A stretch of DNA of 64,000 nucleotides from Ostrinia nubilalis. Taxonomy: Eukaryota > Arthropoda > Insecta > Lepidoptera > Crambidae. A program made the position numbers and the translations under genes. Positions 27,298 to 41,700 of this stretch are shown here, in pieces. The stretch covers positions 9,610,001 to 9,674,000 of the forward strand of contig NC_087092.1 of the NCBI RefSeq assembly GCF_963855985.1, written 5' to 3'. Each line of letters opens with the position of its first letter. The first letter of the stretch is position 1. A model generated the notes under the pieces. That model saw only the letters and a program-made list of their open reading frames with translations, was not told the origin of the DNA and did no database searches.

Positions 27298-29067
27298 TTT
27301 TTGAAACCATATTGTCATACACCGTTATAGTACAGTAAATAAATCACCTAGCACATTATGTTTCTGAAAAAAACGTCATGAAATGCAAAATAATCCCAAG
27401 ACAAGTTTGATAGAGATCAGTCGGTCACCGCTATTTTCCAAAAAAAAGTATGCGTCTACTCGCATCTAACTTCTCCATTAAAAAGCTCGTTAGTAAACTC
27501 CAAAGGATAGATATTATTACAAGTAAGAAATTCTCCAAATGCTATTACTTCATAAAACCCAACTTTATAATAACAGCATCTCACAAAGAGTAATTTTACA
27601 ATCACAAGAACTATGAGGTAAGGAACGAGATATAGCTTGCGAAGTGCAAGTTCAGTGACTTTAACTTCCCTTCAGTGTTGGCAAGAAGCTGCATTCGCTC
27701 GAAACCTGTTTGTGCATCCCAATATCGCTGGAGAGAAGATTTTGGTGGCTTGTTGGGCAATTAAATGTACTTGTGGGTTGTAAGATGGGAAATTGGCATG
27801 TATTGGGTATTTTGGTGCCTCGCAGGAGGGTTCGCCGTGTGTTACATAAGGATAAGAGCGCGGGGGGAGGCGCGCGGGCGGCGGTGCGCGGGGTCATTGG
27901 CAACGCGGCCGCGAGCTGCCACTTAGGTTCAAGGGTATGGCGGGAAGGCTCACATCAAACTGCACTTGCAATAATACCTCCCACAGACTAGTAGAAACAG
28001 CAGTTTCACAGACGCTTATAAACAAAGTTTGGGAGAGCATTGAAGCGAAGAGTCGCTAGAGTAGAGACACGAATTTACAAACTACAAAATCAGATCATGT
28101 AGAATTCACAATAAAATCCACTTTCAACTGTTTATCGTGTCTTAATGTTAACTAAGACAGTTTCACTCAAGCGGTTCCCCGTTTAAGCTTTGTGTGAGCT
28201 TTTTGTGTCATAATAGGTACTCCATGTGTTTATTAGTTATGACAGTAATTAACGATATTATATCAATCAGTTAATAATACACACGTTCTTTCTTTGCTAT
28301 ACTACAATATCAGTATCATTATTACAAAATATTGAGTCATGTTATAGCATTTGCAAAATAATATTTGGCGGCATGTAACCCCTCCGCGGCTTCACAGTTC
28401 TGTCATTAGCGGGCCCCTTGCGTCTAGTGCATTGGCTAATTTGTCATCACTCGGAGAGGCGCACGCTGCACTCAGAAACTAGCTAATCGGCTTTGCATCA
28501 TTACGCACTGCGCCTTAATTGCACCTTCTTCTAATACATATTTCAAAAATATTATCAAAAAAAAATCTTCAAAGCTTCGAGGACAATCATTAAAAGTTTT
28601 ATTTCACCGAATATTTAACTACTGCGCAGCATTAATATGCTCACATGAATATTTATCACAAACAAAAATATATTACCTAATTAGATCTTAAAATAACTTT
28701 TCCGTGTTGATAAAAATATTACATCTCAGTATTACTGGCATTACAGTCATTCTTAAGATGATTTAGATTAAAACTTGAAGGATCAATTGTTTTTTTCGTG
28801 GGAAATTAATCTACGCAAAATTTTGTTTCTTTATCTTTAAATGCTTCATTCAAGTCGTTTGAGTGTTTATTCTGCAATTAAAATTCTCAAAAAACATTAA
28901 ATTTACCTAATCTTTGATAACCTGTACCATTTTGTAATATCACATGTACAATATTTAATTATCGTATTTGAAAATTATACCTATTTCATCAGTAAAGAAG
29001 AATAGGTATCTAATAAAGTTATGTATTTTAAATAAATACCCGGAAATTCTTATCAAATTAAATTAAT

Positions 29068-29220
29068 ACTAGCTTTTGAGCGCGACTTCGTCTGTGTGAA
29101 TTTTGATAAAAAATATCAGAGAAATCTTGCTATTTTGAAGAATAAGCTTTAAAAGCACATTTAAAAACTTCATTCAGCCCAGTAGTTTTTCGTTATGTAG
29201 GTAATTAACAAACATCCTTA
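29068..29220. repeat. interspersed repeat of the CTAGCTTTTG...GACTTCGTC type
   Basis: ACTAGCTTTTGAGCGCGACT followed by TTCGTCTGTGTG, and later CCAGTAGTTTTTCGTTATG, is a diverged copy of the family seen at 55,071. Non-coding. Confidence 0.5.
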
Positions 29221-30620
29221 CCTACTTTTCGCGTGTATAATGCTAATACGTATTATTCTTATGTAACAACAAAAATAAGTGATACCATCATTCTTATATT
29301 AGAAACAAGCGTCAGTATAAATAAATCATCGTATTTTTTTCGCCAATTAATTTATTTACAAAAAGCAATCGCTAACGCTTCTATAATTGTCCATAAAATT
29401 CGAAATTACAAAAATGGTAACATTATGCAAATTAAAATGCTTTTCGTATTCCAAATGCTATAAGTTTTGTGTGCCTTGACGCCTGTGGTCTGAATTAATT
29501 TATGTATATAAAAATATGTATAAGAATAATATTCGAGTTGCTTGGTTAAACGAGTGAACATAAATGCCTATACATTTTCCAGCTTACAAGTTCTCTAAAG
29601 AATTAGAGAAGCTCGAAAGCTTTCCTCGGCTTCCTGCGTGCCTGGCTGGGTGCGCATAACAGCCTTAGATATTTACGATATACTTTATAGTTGTGTAAAG
29701 TACGTTTATAATAATTATATAATTTAATCTCAGTTGGTAGGTTGTTTAATAAATTACCTTCGCGGAGCGTTGTATCTTTGACAGTCGTTTTATTGCAATA
29801 TGTGTGAACCTTTTGACGATCAGGTTGTACGTGTGTTACCTACTTGCATGATGCAGATGAAGACCTGTCTGTCACGATGCCATAGGTTTTAAAATTTATC
29901 AAAACCAAACTAGTTAAATTGTATATTTATCAAGTTAACCTGTAAGATACGATGTTAATCTGAATTAAAAACTACATCACGTAAAATAATAATTTTATAC
30001 AAAAATATGACTTGATAATGTCGCACTGTATAATTAATATAACTATGCAATGAGGAAATAAATGAAACGTTGAATTGGCTATAAAATCAATAATATTAAA
30101 ATTAATCGTGAATTAACTGCAAAATCAGGGAATTAATTGCTGCTGCACGTTTTGTTTTTATGGCTTGTTTCTAAACAACGAATGCAGTTGCTAAAAAAAA
30201 CGTAGACAGACGTATTGAACTACACAAAATTTGAGGCTTAAAGTCTGGTAGTGGAAGGTAACCCTAAAAGCACGAGCCATACTCGTGCGGCGCGATTCTT
30301 TGTTTCACCTATAAATAACTATTAATAGACGCCGCCCGCGAAAAGCAATCTCGCTGGATGGCAGCTAAGGACCCTCGACTTACTTTATAACGAAGCTCAT
30401 TAATGCGCAGTACTTAGGAAAAACGCATCCCGCGCCAGCAGGGAACTATAAAACAGGAACGCATAGAAAGCTCGCCTGTGTACGCCCTAAACTAAATTAT
30501 GAGTGCATCAAGCAATTCCAGAATGTATAGAGCAAAAATCATGGTGGCATGAGAACAGAGTAGACCTACCCAAGATATATTTTTTTATCAAAATATGCGA
30601 CGCCCAAAATCTAGGCATAA

Positions 30621-30742
30621 AAGGATTTGTCACACTGGATGCTATCAGCGGTCAGGTTAAATCAAAGTGAACGCAGCCCGCATCATGTACGTATGATTAC
30701 TTTGACCTGACTGCAGACCACATCCAGTGTGACAAAGTCCTT
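30621..30742. mobile_element. 122-bp MITE with TTTGTCACACTGGATG arms
   Basis: AAGGATTTGTCACACTGGAT on the left and ATCCAGTGTGACAAAGTCCT on the right form an inverted repeat of about 22 bp with a 16-bp perfect core. The inner parts (GGTCAGGTTAAATCAAAG and CTTTGACCTGACTGC) pair as well. Non-coding. Confidence 0.8.
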
Positions 30743-33700
30743 AAACAAAGTAAATGACCTTACTACGCCATATACATACCGTAGCATTAATGTTGCACTA
30801 GTCGTCAATTTCACGTCAAAATTTTCACGTCGTAGTTTATTTATATCTACTTACGCTCTGAAACAGAGATGTAGTAAACTTGCTTATGGTTTATTTGGCA
30901 ATGAACCTACTGTTCCTACTGGATCATAAGCAGGGGTACCTTGCACGCTCGCCACAGCAACATTGTATAATTACTACTTAATTGTATAATCGATTGTAAT
31001 AACAGAGTAGACAATTCATTTAGCGTTGCTGAATAGCTTCTTACTCTGCATCGACAGTCGACGACTGTTATTAGCAACAATAAACGCCGGTAGCGTAATC
31101 GCTGATATCAATAAAGCCGAGTAAATACATGAATTGTATCTTCAGCAGTACATAATTGAACGTGCTTATTGGCTCGTTAAGCTTCTTAATATTATACCTA
31201 TGGTTACGGGCGTACGGCGTCTTTATCGTTATAACATAATTAAAACTCTGTCGTTTACTTTTCTGGTCTTTTATTTTTTTCTTAAAAATGAATCGTTAAT
31301 AATAAGTTAAAACGTTATCACGTCATGAAGTGAAGTGAAGATAGGTACTCTACCTAGTACTGAAATGGAAAATTACCTACTATAATATAATTATTACATT
31401 AGTACATTTACAGGACAGAATTGCGATAGAAGACATAAACGTTGAAGAATACATTTTGCCTTGACTTAATCAAGAGTATTATGCTATATCTATAAATAGG
31501 AACACAGTCATCTGATGAGTTTTTGTTGATAAAAATTAATACTTTACAACGAATGGACTGAAAGAACGCGTAGTAACCACGCGACGCGTAACGAGCGGCT
31601 GCGCAAGCGTTGATGTCTAATACAAAGCGCGTCGCGCGTGCGCGTCATTCAGACACATGTATGAATGAATTTTAACTGTCACAAAAACAATCTTCAATGG
31701 GCTCCGCTAATATTATGTTTGACTAACATTTGACAGTGTTGAGAAACTCTATCAAAATAAACGTAAACACAGATCGAGTACGTTTTTGTAGCCGTTAAAA
31801 TATACACAATACAGTTTTTATACGTAACGGATGTTTTTCCCGCTTCGAAAAAAGGCTATAAGTGAGTTTTTTATTGCCCTCTGTTTGTTTATAATATAAT
31901 TCAAGATGAATATGAAACAATATTAATAAAACTGTATTTTAATGATATGTGGTTATAATTTGAAATATAAACTTTTATGGTGTAATTCATACGTTCATCT
32001 TTAGTAGATATCACTAGTCTTCAGTTCCATGATTGAATTGAATTTTAATTACAGTTGCATACAAGAGTAATATTCAATTTGCTACTATTATAGGCCACCT
32101 TTCACTTCTCATCAGATTCAACGTTTAGTACCGACTTGGGCTACATAAAGCATGCAAGTAAATATATTTTTCTATGTATTAAGTACATAGAATGTTAATG
32201 TTACCAATGTTAATTTGACCCGCCTTCGTAAGTGCAGGTTCGCAATTGACTCGTAATTAGACTGGCATATAATTTTACTGCAATTAGACTTCCGGGTTAA
32301 TCTTTATCGATTTTTCGATCTCATCTCAATTCGCCATAGAAAGTACTGTTATTGGAGTTTAAACACCGTCCATTAATAATTTGAATGAAGGCCGAATTAA
32401 ATAATATACAGGTTTGTTCATTAAAGTTGGCACAGATCGATCGAACGAGTATACATATAAGACACATTGTATAAATGCGAGCTTTCGTTATTTCATTCAT
32501 AATGAACACCGTTAAGTGTCTTCTATCCAAAGCATATCCTGCGACGATATAATTTCACAATTTATTGCAAAATGGGTATGATTTCCAGAACACAATAAAT
32601 TAATCTTCATAAACTGAAATATTCTGAGTAAATCTTAATTAAAATATCTTCCTATAACGTGTTACATTGTATTCTTCTGTATAAAAATATTTGCGTAATT
32701 TAAAATTCAAAGCATGTTATTTGCTTAATTTATGATGACTTTTATGAATGTGTAAAAAACCTAGGTTTGTGTAAAATAGCGCTTAAAGGGAAAAGCTGAA
32801 CGTTACTGGTCGGTGGAGCATGCCGTCATTTGTTGGAGTCGTGTCCGCCGGGGCCTTCTCGTGCGCCGGCGCAGCAAAAACTACCAAAATACTTGGAGGA
32901 TGAGCTAACCCGCCCGTCCTACCGCACGACTCATTGATTAACTATAAAAAAATCAATCATCATCTAAAATTAATATTTCCAACGAAATTACCAAAACTTT
33001 TAACCGCTTTGTCTTGGCGCGTAATGGTGCCTCCGCGGAACTAATAGCAGGTAGCAAAACTGCGCAGTTTGCGAACATCCTAGACGTGTTATTAGTACTT
33101 ATCTGTCTAACTGTTTCCGTATAGCACGAGCCACGAACCCGTCGCACACTCGCCTGCACGTATGGATTATCTCGCGAATGCAAAACAAACGAACAAAATT
33201 GTTCGCCAACTTTCGTAGATTCGTGATTAACTTTACAAAAAGTATGCAAAGACTGTAGACGCTGGCCCTTAACAGGTTTTAATTACACAATATTTGCCTG
33301 CAGAAATAAACGCATGAGTTGAGTGTGTTACGTAACACAAAGGGGAGAAGGATTTATTCACTTGTAGAAATGAGATGATTTATCTAGAATAAAAATAATT
33401 ATTTTAGTTTTTTTACTACTTACTTATTTATTACATTTTCGTTATTCTAGTTATATAACTGACTTAATAAGGTACCGGCGCGGTGGCCATCAATCACGTC
33501 CAATATTTCCCGTCAATTGGCAAGTTCTTCCAAGAACAACGTTCAATTCTAATCTAACTTCCGATCAAAAGCTCGGAACTCCTAATTTCTTTTATAATTT
33601 TCTTTTATAACCAACTGCCTCACGCTGTGAAGTTTGCAAAACAAATCAAAAGTTAATAAATCGCGATCTTAGCTATTCATTCATACATGTAACTACCTTG

Positions 33701-36700
33701 TTCTCAATCAATCAGCCTTTGAGCTGTTCAGTAAACCAGTCACACAGGCGTTGCTTGGAAGACATATTTCCAATTTATAATACCACGTTACTAGAAAAAA
33801 TAAGAATTGCGTTATTATATACTTACTCATAAAACTATAAAAAATAAGCCGATGGTGATTCAGATATCAGCATACAGGCATCGGATTGAACACAAACCGG
33901 ATGCTCTTCGTAATGCCGCTTGGTAATGTCAACGAGATGACGTATCCAGCTTAATCTGCGATAAAAACTGCTAGAGGCATGATGCGCGTGAATTTCAAGC
34001 GCTGTAGTAAAGTCTAACTCAGTTGTAAACTGCATCTAAAGAATTCTGGTCAAATCTTGACAATAACGTGATAAGCTAGCGACGCGGGGTGCCTCGATTT
34101 TCTATTGGGTCTGAAAACATTGCAAAACAGAAATAATATCTTTCATAGGTTAGTGTTGATCAATATATTTTACAGGAGTAATCTTTACAAAAAAAAAAGT
34201 TTCTTTACAAAAAAGATTATACTAAATATATTCCATTCAATAATACTTAATTAATACAATGCTAATTATGAATAAGTATTTGTTAAAGATAAACCAGAAA
34301 AATATCAAGTTACAAAAAAAATCCATCAAGTTAGTTTTATTAATTATACACTTCTTGTACTAAAGATAAAAAACTGATTAGTAGTAAACTGTTCACGTAA
34401 TCGAGAAGAACATATCATGATTAACTTCAAACCCCAACATAAGAAAAAATACAGCTAGCTAACAGTATTTTGTCTGACAACAGTGATAATAAGCCTCAGG
34501 AAAATCACTGTGGGATATCGTGCTAAAGCTTGGATCGTCTCACGTTCGAGGTGTCAAAGGTTCATAATTGTTATGGTATTGTTCTGAATCTATTTGATTT
34601 ATTCAGTGTACTGAGCGTACATGATGCTATAGTAACACAGCAATCTAGGACTTTGGCTTTCTCGCTTCTCAAACTTTTGTTCATAGAGCTAGTTACTCGT
34701 AAGTTCATTTCATTCTAAAACGGATTCTATTTTAGAAGCGGAATGAATGAACACAATTTTAACGGTTCGCATTCATGATAGATACTGGGTGTATTTAAAG
34801 ACATACTTTCCAGTTGAAAGTCCCACCATTTTATCGTGCAATCGTTTTTACATGCAACCTTCAATTAAACATTTACTAGATTTTCTTATTGCCATTTTCA
34901 ATAAGTTGCGAACGGAATGAATATGATGAGCCAACTCAGACTCCCATTATAGCACATAGTGGCAAGGGCAAAATCAAACCTGTTTGTTCAACATTACCTG
35001 TATGTAATACCTACGTAATGGTTATATTAATCTTTACGTACATGAAATATTTAATCAATGTTTTCATACATGATGGCCAATATAAAATAGTAGGTAATAG
35101 TGCAGCTATTAATTTCATTACAACTAGTTAGGTAAATCCAAATCCAAATAATATTATTGCACGTCACATGGGTAGTTAAGTACCTAAGTATGTAAATCAA
35201 TAAATAGTTCAGCATCATGTGTAAAGATTAATGAAATATTCACATTTAAATAATAATTATTCACCTTCAATTATTTTAATTGGAAAACTAACTATAAAAT
35301 ACCAGATATTTCATTAAAACACCTCTATATTAAAAAAAACAGCTTTGTCAACCTGCACAATTCTCTGCAGCTCAAACGGTAGATACGCCTCGTTATTGTC
35401 GCATTCATTATTCATATCGAAAATATATCTTGATTGATGAGCAGATATTCATAATAACCAATAGATATCGACTCAATTAAAGTCTAAAGACATTTTTTTC
35501 TTCTCCTACCTACGTATGTTGGCGTCGCTATTAAAATTTAAATCAAACAACTTTAGTCAAATGACTTAATAACAGAACTCGGACAATCCAGTTACAATGT
35601 CAATTGGTCATATAATGGATTAACAGCTTAACATGCCGTTATGTGCTGTAAAATTTACTTAATTAATGCACACGTAGTAGCTTATATTCGGCTGAATTTC
35701 ATCAACGTTAATTAGCCAGTTTGCGTTCTAACTTTTCTTGGGCGGTTGACATTAAAATCATCGTAAATAGTTAATACTTAGGCCATCACAATGTTGTCTA
35801 GGGCAACGGACTCGAGCCAGCAGAGGACATAAGGTAGGAAAACCATAAATTCCTAGTGGTTAGAGTAGAAGAAGCCTCTTAAGGTTTAGTAGACCAGTGG
35901 CTGAGACCGGCTGAGTAGATACTCTCAATAACGTATTTTGTCTACTACTTGATAAAAATTCAAAATAAAATAACGAGGAAAGCTCTAAAATGATTCATAA
36001 ACATTGCTACTTGCATTGCTAACTGTCTGAACACACGGCAGACTAAAAAAGGTGAACTATTTACAAATGAAGTCTGCACAGGCGGAGTATTTATGAGTCG
36101 TATGAATTCTAAAAAATGAAGCTCTCGAGCTTAACTCGAAGAATGTCTGCAGCACATTAAAAACTTCGGCCGGGTCAGGTTTAAACACGAATATCTTGCT
36201 AATAGACTTGCTAATTTTACGCAGACTTAAAACCATCGATGAATATTGAGGCATGAAGTGTGTTACCTACTTCGTTTATTGGATAATAAAATGGCAGTTT
36301 AAGCGAATTTAATAACTAAATAACGTATAACAATCGACGATCGATTAAGCATAATTATCACAACCCACGCGTATAGTTCACACATCCGATTCTGGGGCAA
36401 AGACCTCTTCCATAATGCACCATTACATAATGGCATTTTAGGCCTTGGACTTCATGGATCCAGTCTCAGCTCGGATCATGCGGATCATTCACACGAAATT
36501 ATGCTTAAACAACGATCGCGCGTTTCCTCCATGAAAGCCTTACAATATTTAACAATAAAACTATTAAATACTTATTAAAAATGTTTAAGCAGATAAAATT
36601 ACTGTTAATAAAGTTTAGCTAATAGTGGTAATCATTTAATTAGTGAGTGAAAACATCCAAAAGCAAGTTCCTAAAGTAGGAATTCCATTAGGCAAGCTAT

Positions 36701-37781
36701 TATTTAGCAGGATGAGAGCTCTTGGCCTACGAGAATAAGTGGAAATTATTTGAAAGCATCGCTCTACCTAATGAAGAAACAACAAAATGGCAGACATATC
36801 CCATTCTTAGCGTACCATCGTTCATCGTTATTACCTCTTCAGTGCTACGGGAAGGTTAATTAATAATGAATGTTTTGGGCCGAAATATGAGACTTGTAGG
36901 AGCCCTATTATATGTACATATTTATTAACTTATCTATTACCTATCTACTTTCTGACATGTTCCGTTGAGTTTAGCTATATTTACTTACTTATTACTTGAG
37001 CGTGGTCTACACTTATTCATTACAATCAAAAGTGTGGTGATCTCATCAGCATATTATACTAATTTAAGGAGATAACTAATTGCATACACTACATTTAACT
37101 TTTTTGTTTCTTTGGAAACGTTTTTAATAGGTAGGTACACAGAAAATACTTAACTGTTAAGAATGCTTAAATGCAAAACTAAATATCCAATTAATTATCC
37201 TCGGTTGATATAAAGCTAATTATTAATAACAATAATATTGACATTTACGTAGTGAGTCGTAACTTTACACGCGAGTAAACAGCGTACTATGCACGTTATT
37301 ATTACTCCGATGGTCATGTGAAGAAGTCACTGCATAATATTCCGCCATTCATAAAAGGCAGTAGGTATTTCATTATGGTTCTGAAAAATTACGCAATTAT
37401 AAAAGAATTTTGCTCGTGCAATCTTGTAGGACTGGCCAATGCAGAGATGACATTATGAATAGTAATATAACGCCATTTGATTTATTAATTACCTAAATAA
37501 TCAAATTTTATTATTAAATCAGTCATCGCTTTGTATTTGTCCCATTAAAGCTTATGTTAGAAATACAGGCAAATATTATTCTAATATCTGTTTTCAATAA
37601 TTATAAACATAATAAAATATGTGACTAGACTCATCTTCTGACATGACCTCATTCAATGCGAAGTATAACATGGCAGGCACGTTTAAATTTTCCATAATAA
37701 TGTGTTGTTCGTGACGCCATCCTAGATATAAAATGCATTACCTGAATTGCTATAAACTATTTCATGTTACCAACTATTAAT
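30743..37781. other. non-coding AT-rich DNA
   Basis: No gene recognised. Short GC-rich patches at 31,565-31,650 (many CGCG), 32,820-32,920 and 33,000-33,180. The longest frame (32,953-33,249, minus) has no family features. Confidence 0.5.
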
Positions 37782-38736
37782 GGGTCATTCCATAAAAATG
37801 TGTATATTTTCGACGTCATTTTGTCCTAAACTTTTTAAAGATTCTTTTGAATACTTTATTAGTGTAAATTATAGTTTATTTATTAATTATGTTACACATT
37901 AATATACTTAATGTAGTTGTTTTGTTATTATCACTAGATAAAAAACGTCATTCCCTAACTAGTAACTTAGTCCCTAGCGCCGTTTAAAGCTAGGGCCTGA
38001 CGGTCTAGGGACTGACGATTTGGAGTAAAACTTAACACAAATGCAGATTAACTTTATATTATAAGATGCTTAATACGATGTGCCGAAAATAGCCGAAAAA
38101 CCACACGTAAATACTATTAAATTATATACAATTTCCTATTGTAATCAATAAAGCTACTCAACTAGGGACTGACGAAGTGACTGAATCAACACATGTTTCT
38201 GCAACAACTGTCACGTTTGCACTAATTCAAAAACGGTTGCCGCAAAGCCAGTATGGTCTGAGGATAACTTCGTATCGTACTTTAAACTCAACTAAATGTC
38301 ATTCACTCTAAATACATATTAAAGCGCAAAATTATAAAATCTGTGCGTGGTGAGGGAATGACGCTAAAAGCTGTGGACTCTTTTTCAACTAAAGAAAATC
38401 AAATTATTGTTTATTGAAACCGCTAAATATTAACAGAATTTGGTGTAATATACGTTTAAATAGATTATTCGTTAAGTAAAACAAAGGATCAAGTTGATGT
38501 TTCTATAAATATGGGTTTCAAAACACAAACTTTTGGAGTACGGACATGCCTAGGGAATGACGTTTTGGGTAATTTAAAAGGAATTTAAGATGAAAATAGT
38601 TTAAGAAAATATAAATGGGTGATAAATAAAACACATTGCGAGCTGTTATTTAACAATTTTGGAATAAAATATTAACAAATATTCCATGTGAAATGTGGCG
38701 CGGACTAAGAGTTGACATATTTTTGTGGAATGACCC
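37782..38736. mobile_element. 955-bp TIR element with GGGTCATTCCA ends
   Basis: Left end GGGTCATTCCATAAAAATGT and right end, inverted, GGGTCATTCCACAAAAATAT. TAAT flanks both ends as a possible 4-bp target-site duplication. Inside, the motif AGGGA(A/C)TGACG occurs at 38,007, 38,164, 38,353 and 38,552, and once inverted at 37,946. No coding frame for a transposase. Confidence 0.8.
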
Positions 38737-41700
38737 TAATACATACAAAAATATGCTGTTCACAACTAAGTACTTACTACTATATGTATTTATTTATAAC
38801 ACGAGTAGGAATAACTCGGTTTTCTAAGATACTAAGTAAATTCGTTAGCCCGATTTGGGGTTGATTTCCCGGTAGGATGCTATTTTTTTTTAAACAAACA
38901 TTTCAGTAATTTCGCAGTTTCGAATTTATTGTGTAAACGTGATAGTAATACATATTAAGTATATATTCTATGTAGGAAATACAATCATCGTCAATCAATT
39001 CATAATATTTTCCGATGTTCCTCTAACAGTGTAAGTTCCTCCGATGTAACTCCAATTTAAAATTTAATTATGCGAAGATTCAAGACTTGTAATATGCTCT
39101 ATGAATGTTAAGTAATGCCCCTCTTAGGATGGTAAAGTGCAATAAAACTTAACACTGGTCATTATTGAGTAAATGCTGAGTATAGCGTAAATAGAATAAG
39201 CAAGCCGTTAACTATGACTGGAAACTTTATAAATGCCACTGCTATTTATGCTCGTTATTATTAACAATTTGTTAATTAATATCGCTTATTTTCTCACGAC
39301 CTTATGCAATAATAATAACGAAGAGTAGACGTGCCTGCATTCTTAAATTGCATTTTTTCTTCAGCTGCCAACAACGCATTGCCTGGTATGCATCTTCTTA
39401 CCCAAAGTTAACATGATAAATATTCATTATGGTTCATACCCATGATGTATTTTTCTTGTGACTTTCATCCAATATAAAATGTAGTTTCTTTTTGTTTTAT
39501 ATAAAACATGAAATAAAATAGAAAAGGCTATCTAGGAGGTAATATTTATGGCAAAAATTTGCATAACCCATATTTATATCAAACACAAAAAGAGCAATTT
39601 GTAAAAAGGCAAGTTACTGGAAAACGTACTATTACTAGGAACGAGCGTTTCATATAAAATATTGCAAGTAAATGTCAGTATCAATTACATTCTATTGCAC
39701 AGATGGCAGCTTGAAAAACTGAGCAGACAGCATTCCAAAGACGCGGTAAGATAACAGGCGACTTTTATTCAAGTACCAATTACTTACACCTACCACAGTC
39801 GTAAAGGTCTAACACTGTACGATTACCTACTCTATCAAGTTGCCGATTTCCTTATTAGCCACCAATTGATTTATGTTTATAAGCTTTTCCCAGTCAGAAT
39901 TGTGATAATGTTTCATTCATTGCAAGTTTATGGGGTAGTTCCATTTTCAAAGTCGGTTTTATGAAGGTGGAATCCGTTGGTAACCATACTCCATGCATTT
40001 TCACAATGGATGGCGATCCGTGTTCAGGCCACCTGAGCGGCCCTTCAGGCACAAGCCAAGCCAAGCAGTAGAACCTTATTGCTACGATCACGATGTTACT
40101 GATGACGCGCATGAAAATCAAAACGTGACGGAAACTGAAAAGAAAATTGTGAAGTTAAAAACATTTCTTGCATAGCAATCGTTAGTACCAAAATATAAAC
40201 CGCCATCACGGAACCACTAGCGCCATCTGTCCAACATCTTTTAAATTTCAAATAGAAATATCGATGACCTTTCACATGCAGATTGCACCAAATTAACATT
40301 TATTCACTAGATTTATCAGTCATTTATTACTCGATCGTCTGTTGTAACTACTACAATGATGTTAAATAAATAAATAAATTAATTACCATTTTATCAAAAT
40401 GTCTCATCCAATTGATAGATAAACACATAATCCAACGGGTTATAAGTTTAAATCAATCATTATAATTATTTAATAGTAAACAAATGGGAGTTGTCCAGTA
40501 AGCGTTTTCCTCTCAAAGGTAAATTGGTAAATAAGCTAACGCAGCGCCTAAAGCGAGATGCGCTACACGGCAAATAAGTATAACGGGACTTTTACAGCCT
40601 CCGAAGCGGTGCGCCCGGTCGCGCCTCGGAACTTTGCCAATTCCCATTGCCCAAGTCTTAACGTCGGAATTTCTCACTTGTGTGACCGTTAATAGATTTA
40701 CCATTCATACGTGTATAATGCTTATTCAATATAGCAAAGCATCTGAAACAACCTTAGCCTCATTGCTTTGCGGATTACCCTCTCGCCCGTGGTGAATATC
40801 CTCAACTAACGATAATTCGATACACACTTTGTAATCAATACACGAACGATTTTAGTCAATGCAAAAAATTTGGCCTTCTATAAATTATTATGATTTATTT
40901 TTAATTAGGAGTAGAAATCATAACATGATTGTCATCATATTTCTAAATAAATAAAAACAGTTTCGAAGTAATTCAATGTTTATTAAAACGTCATGATTAA
41001 GACAAAAGTAACAGCATCAAATTCGTTCCAAAAATTAAAATAAAAACTCGTTATAATTATTAATAATTATAATAGGAGTCTATATTTATTATATTCTGTT
41101 TTATACAACACCCTTTTTTTCTACAATAACCTGTTTTAGAAATTTAAACACGATGATGTGTGAACACAAGTAGGTCGAATAACATGTAATTTTTATTTAT
41201 ATAACTCTGTACTTACTCAGCATTATAGTTTTATCTTGTTAGTTAATGTTTGTTGTACTAAAATTCAGAAATACTCTGGTCATGCTCGCGATACATGTAA
41301 TTTTAAGCAATAACACACTGCTAATCGTAAAGTAATTATGTATACAAAACTAAAATTAGTTTCCAAAAGTAAAATTGGTTCTGCTGTTTGATATAACTAC
41401 TTTTTAATCTTAACTATACAAACGCAAATCTGTGAAATGTATATTATTTCATTAAATGTATAACTTTTATATAAAAAAAATCACGTAGTGTAATTGTTAT
41501 GATAAACTATAGTTTTTAATAGCACACGATGATCAACGAGATGTAGTTTCCCAATGCATGTATAAAAGATATTAGGTGAACGAAGTCTAAGTCATGCTAA
41601 AGTTGATGATTGAATATAATTAATTGAAGTATTCTTACACTAAACATTGCATTCAATAATTCACGCTAAATAAATTTAAGATGGGCGAATGGCACAAGAC

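Larger units (their letters stand above)
13101..30620. other. non-coding DNA with scattered GC-rich islands
   Basis: No recognisable protein motif on either strand. GC-rich blocks stand out against the AT-rich background at 13,930-14,080, 14,890-14,980, 21,110-21,240, 23,100-23,210, 24,480-24,620, 25,480-25,690, 25,980-26,110 and 27,820-27,920. Some could be exons or promoters of an unseen gene. This may be a large intron or an intergenic region; the sequence alone does not decide. Confidence 0.5.
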
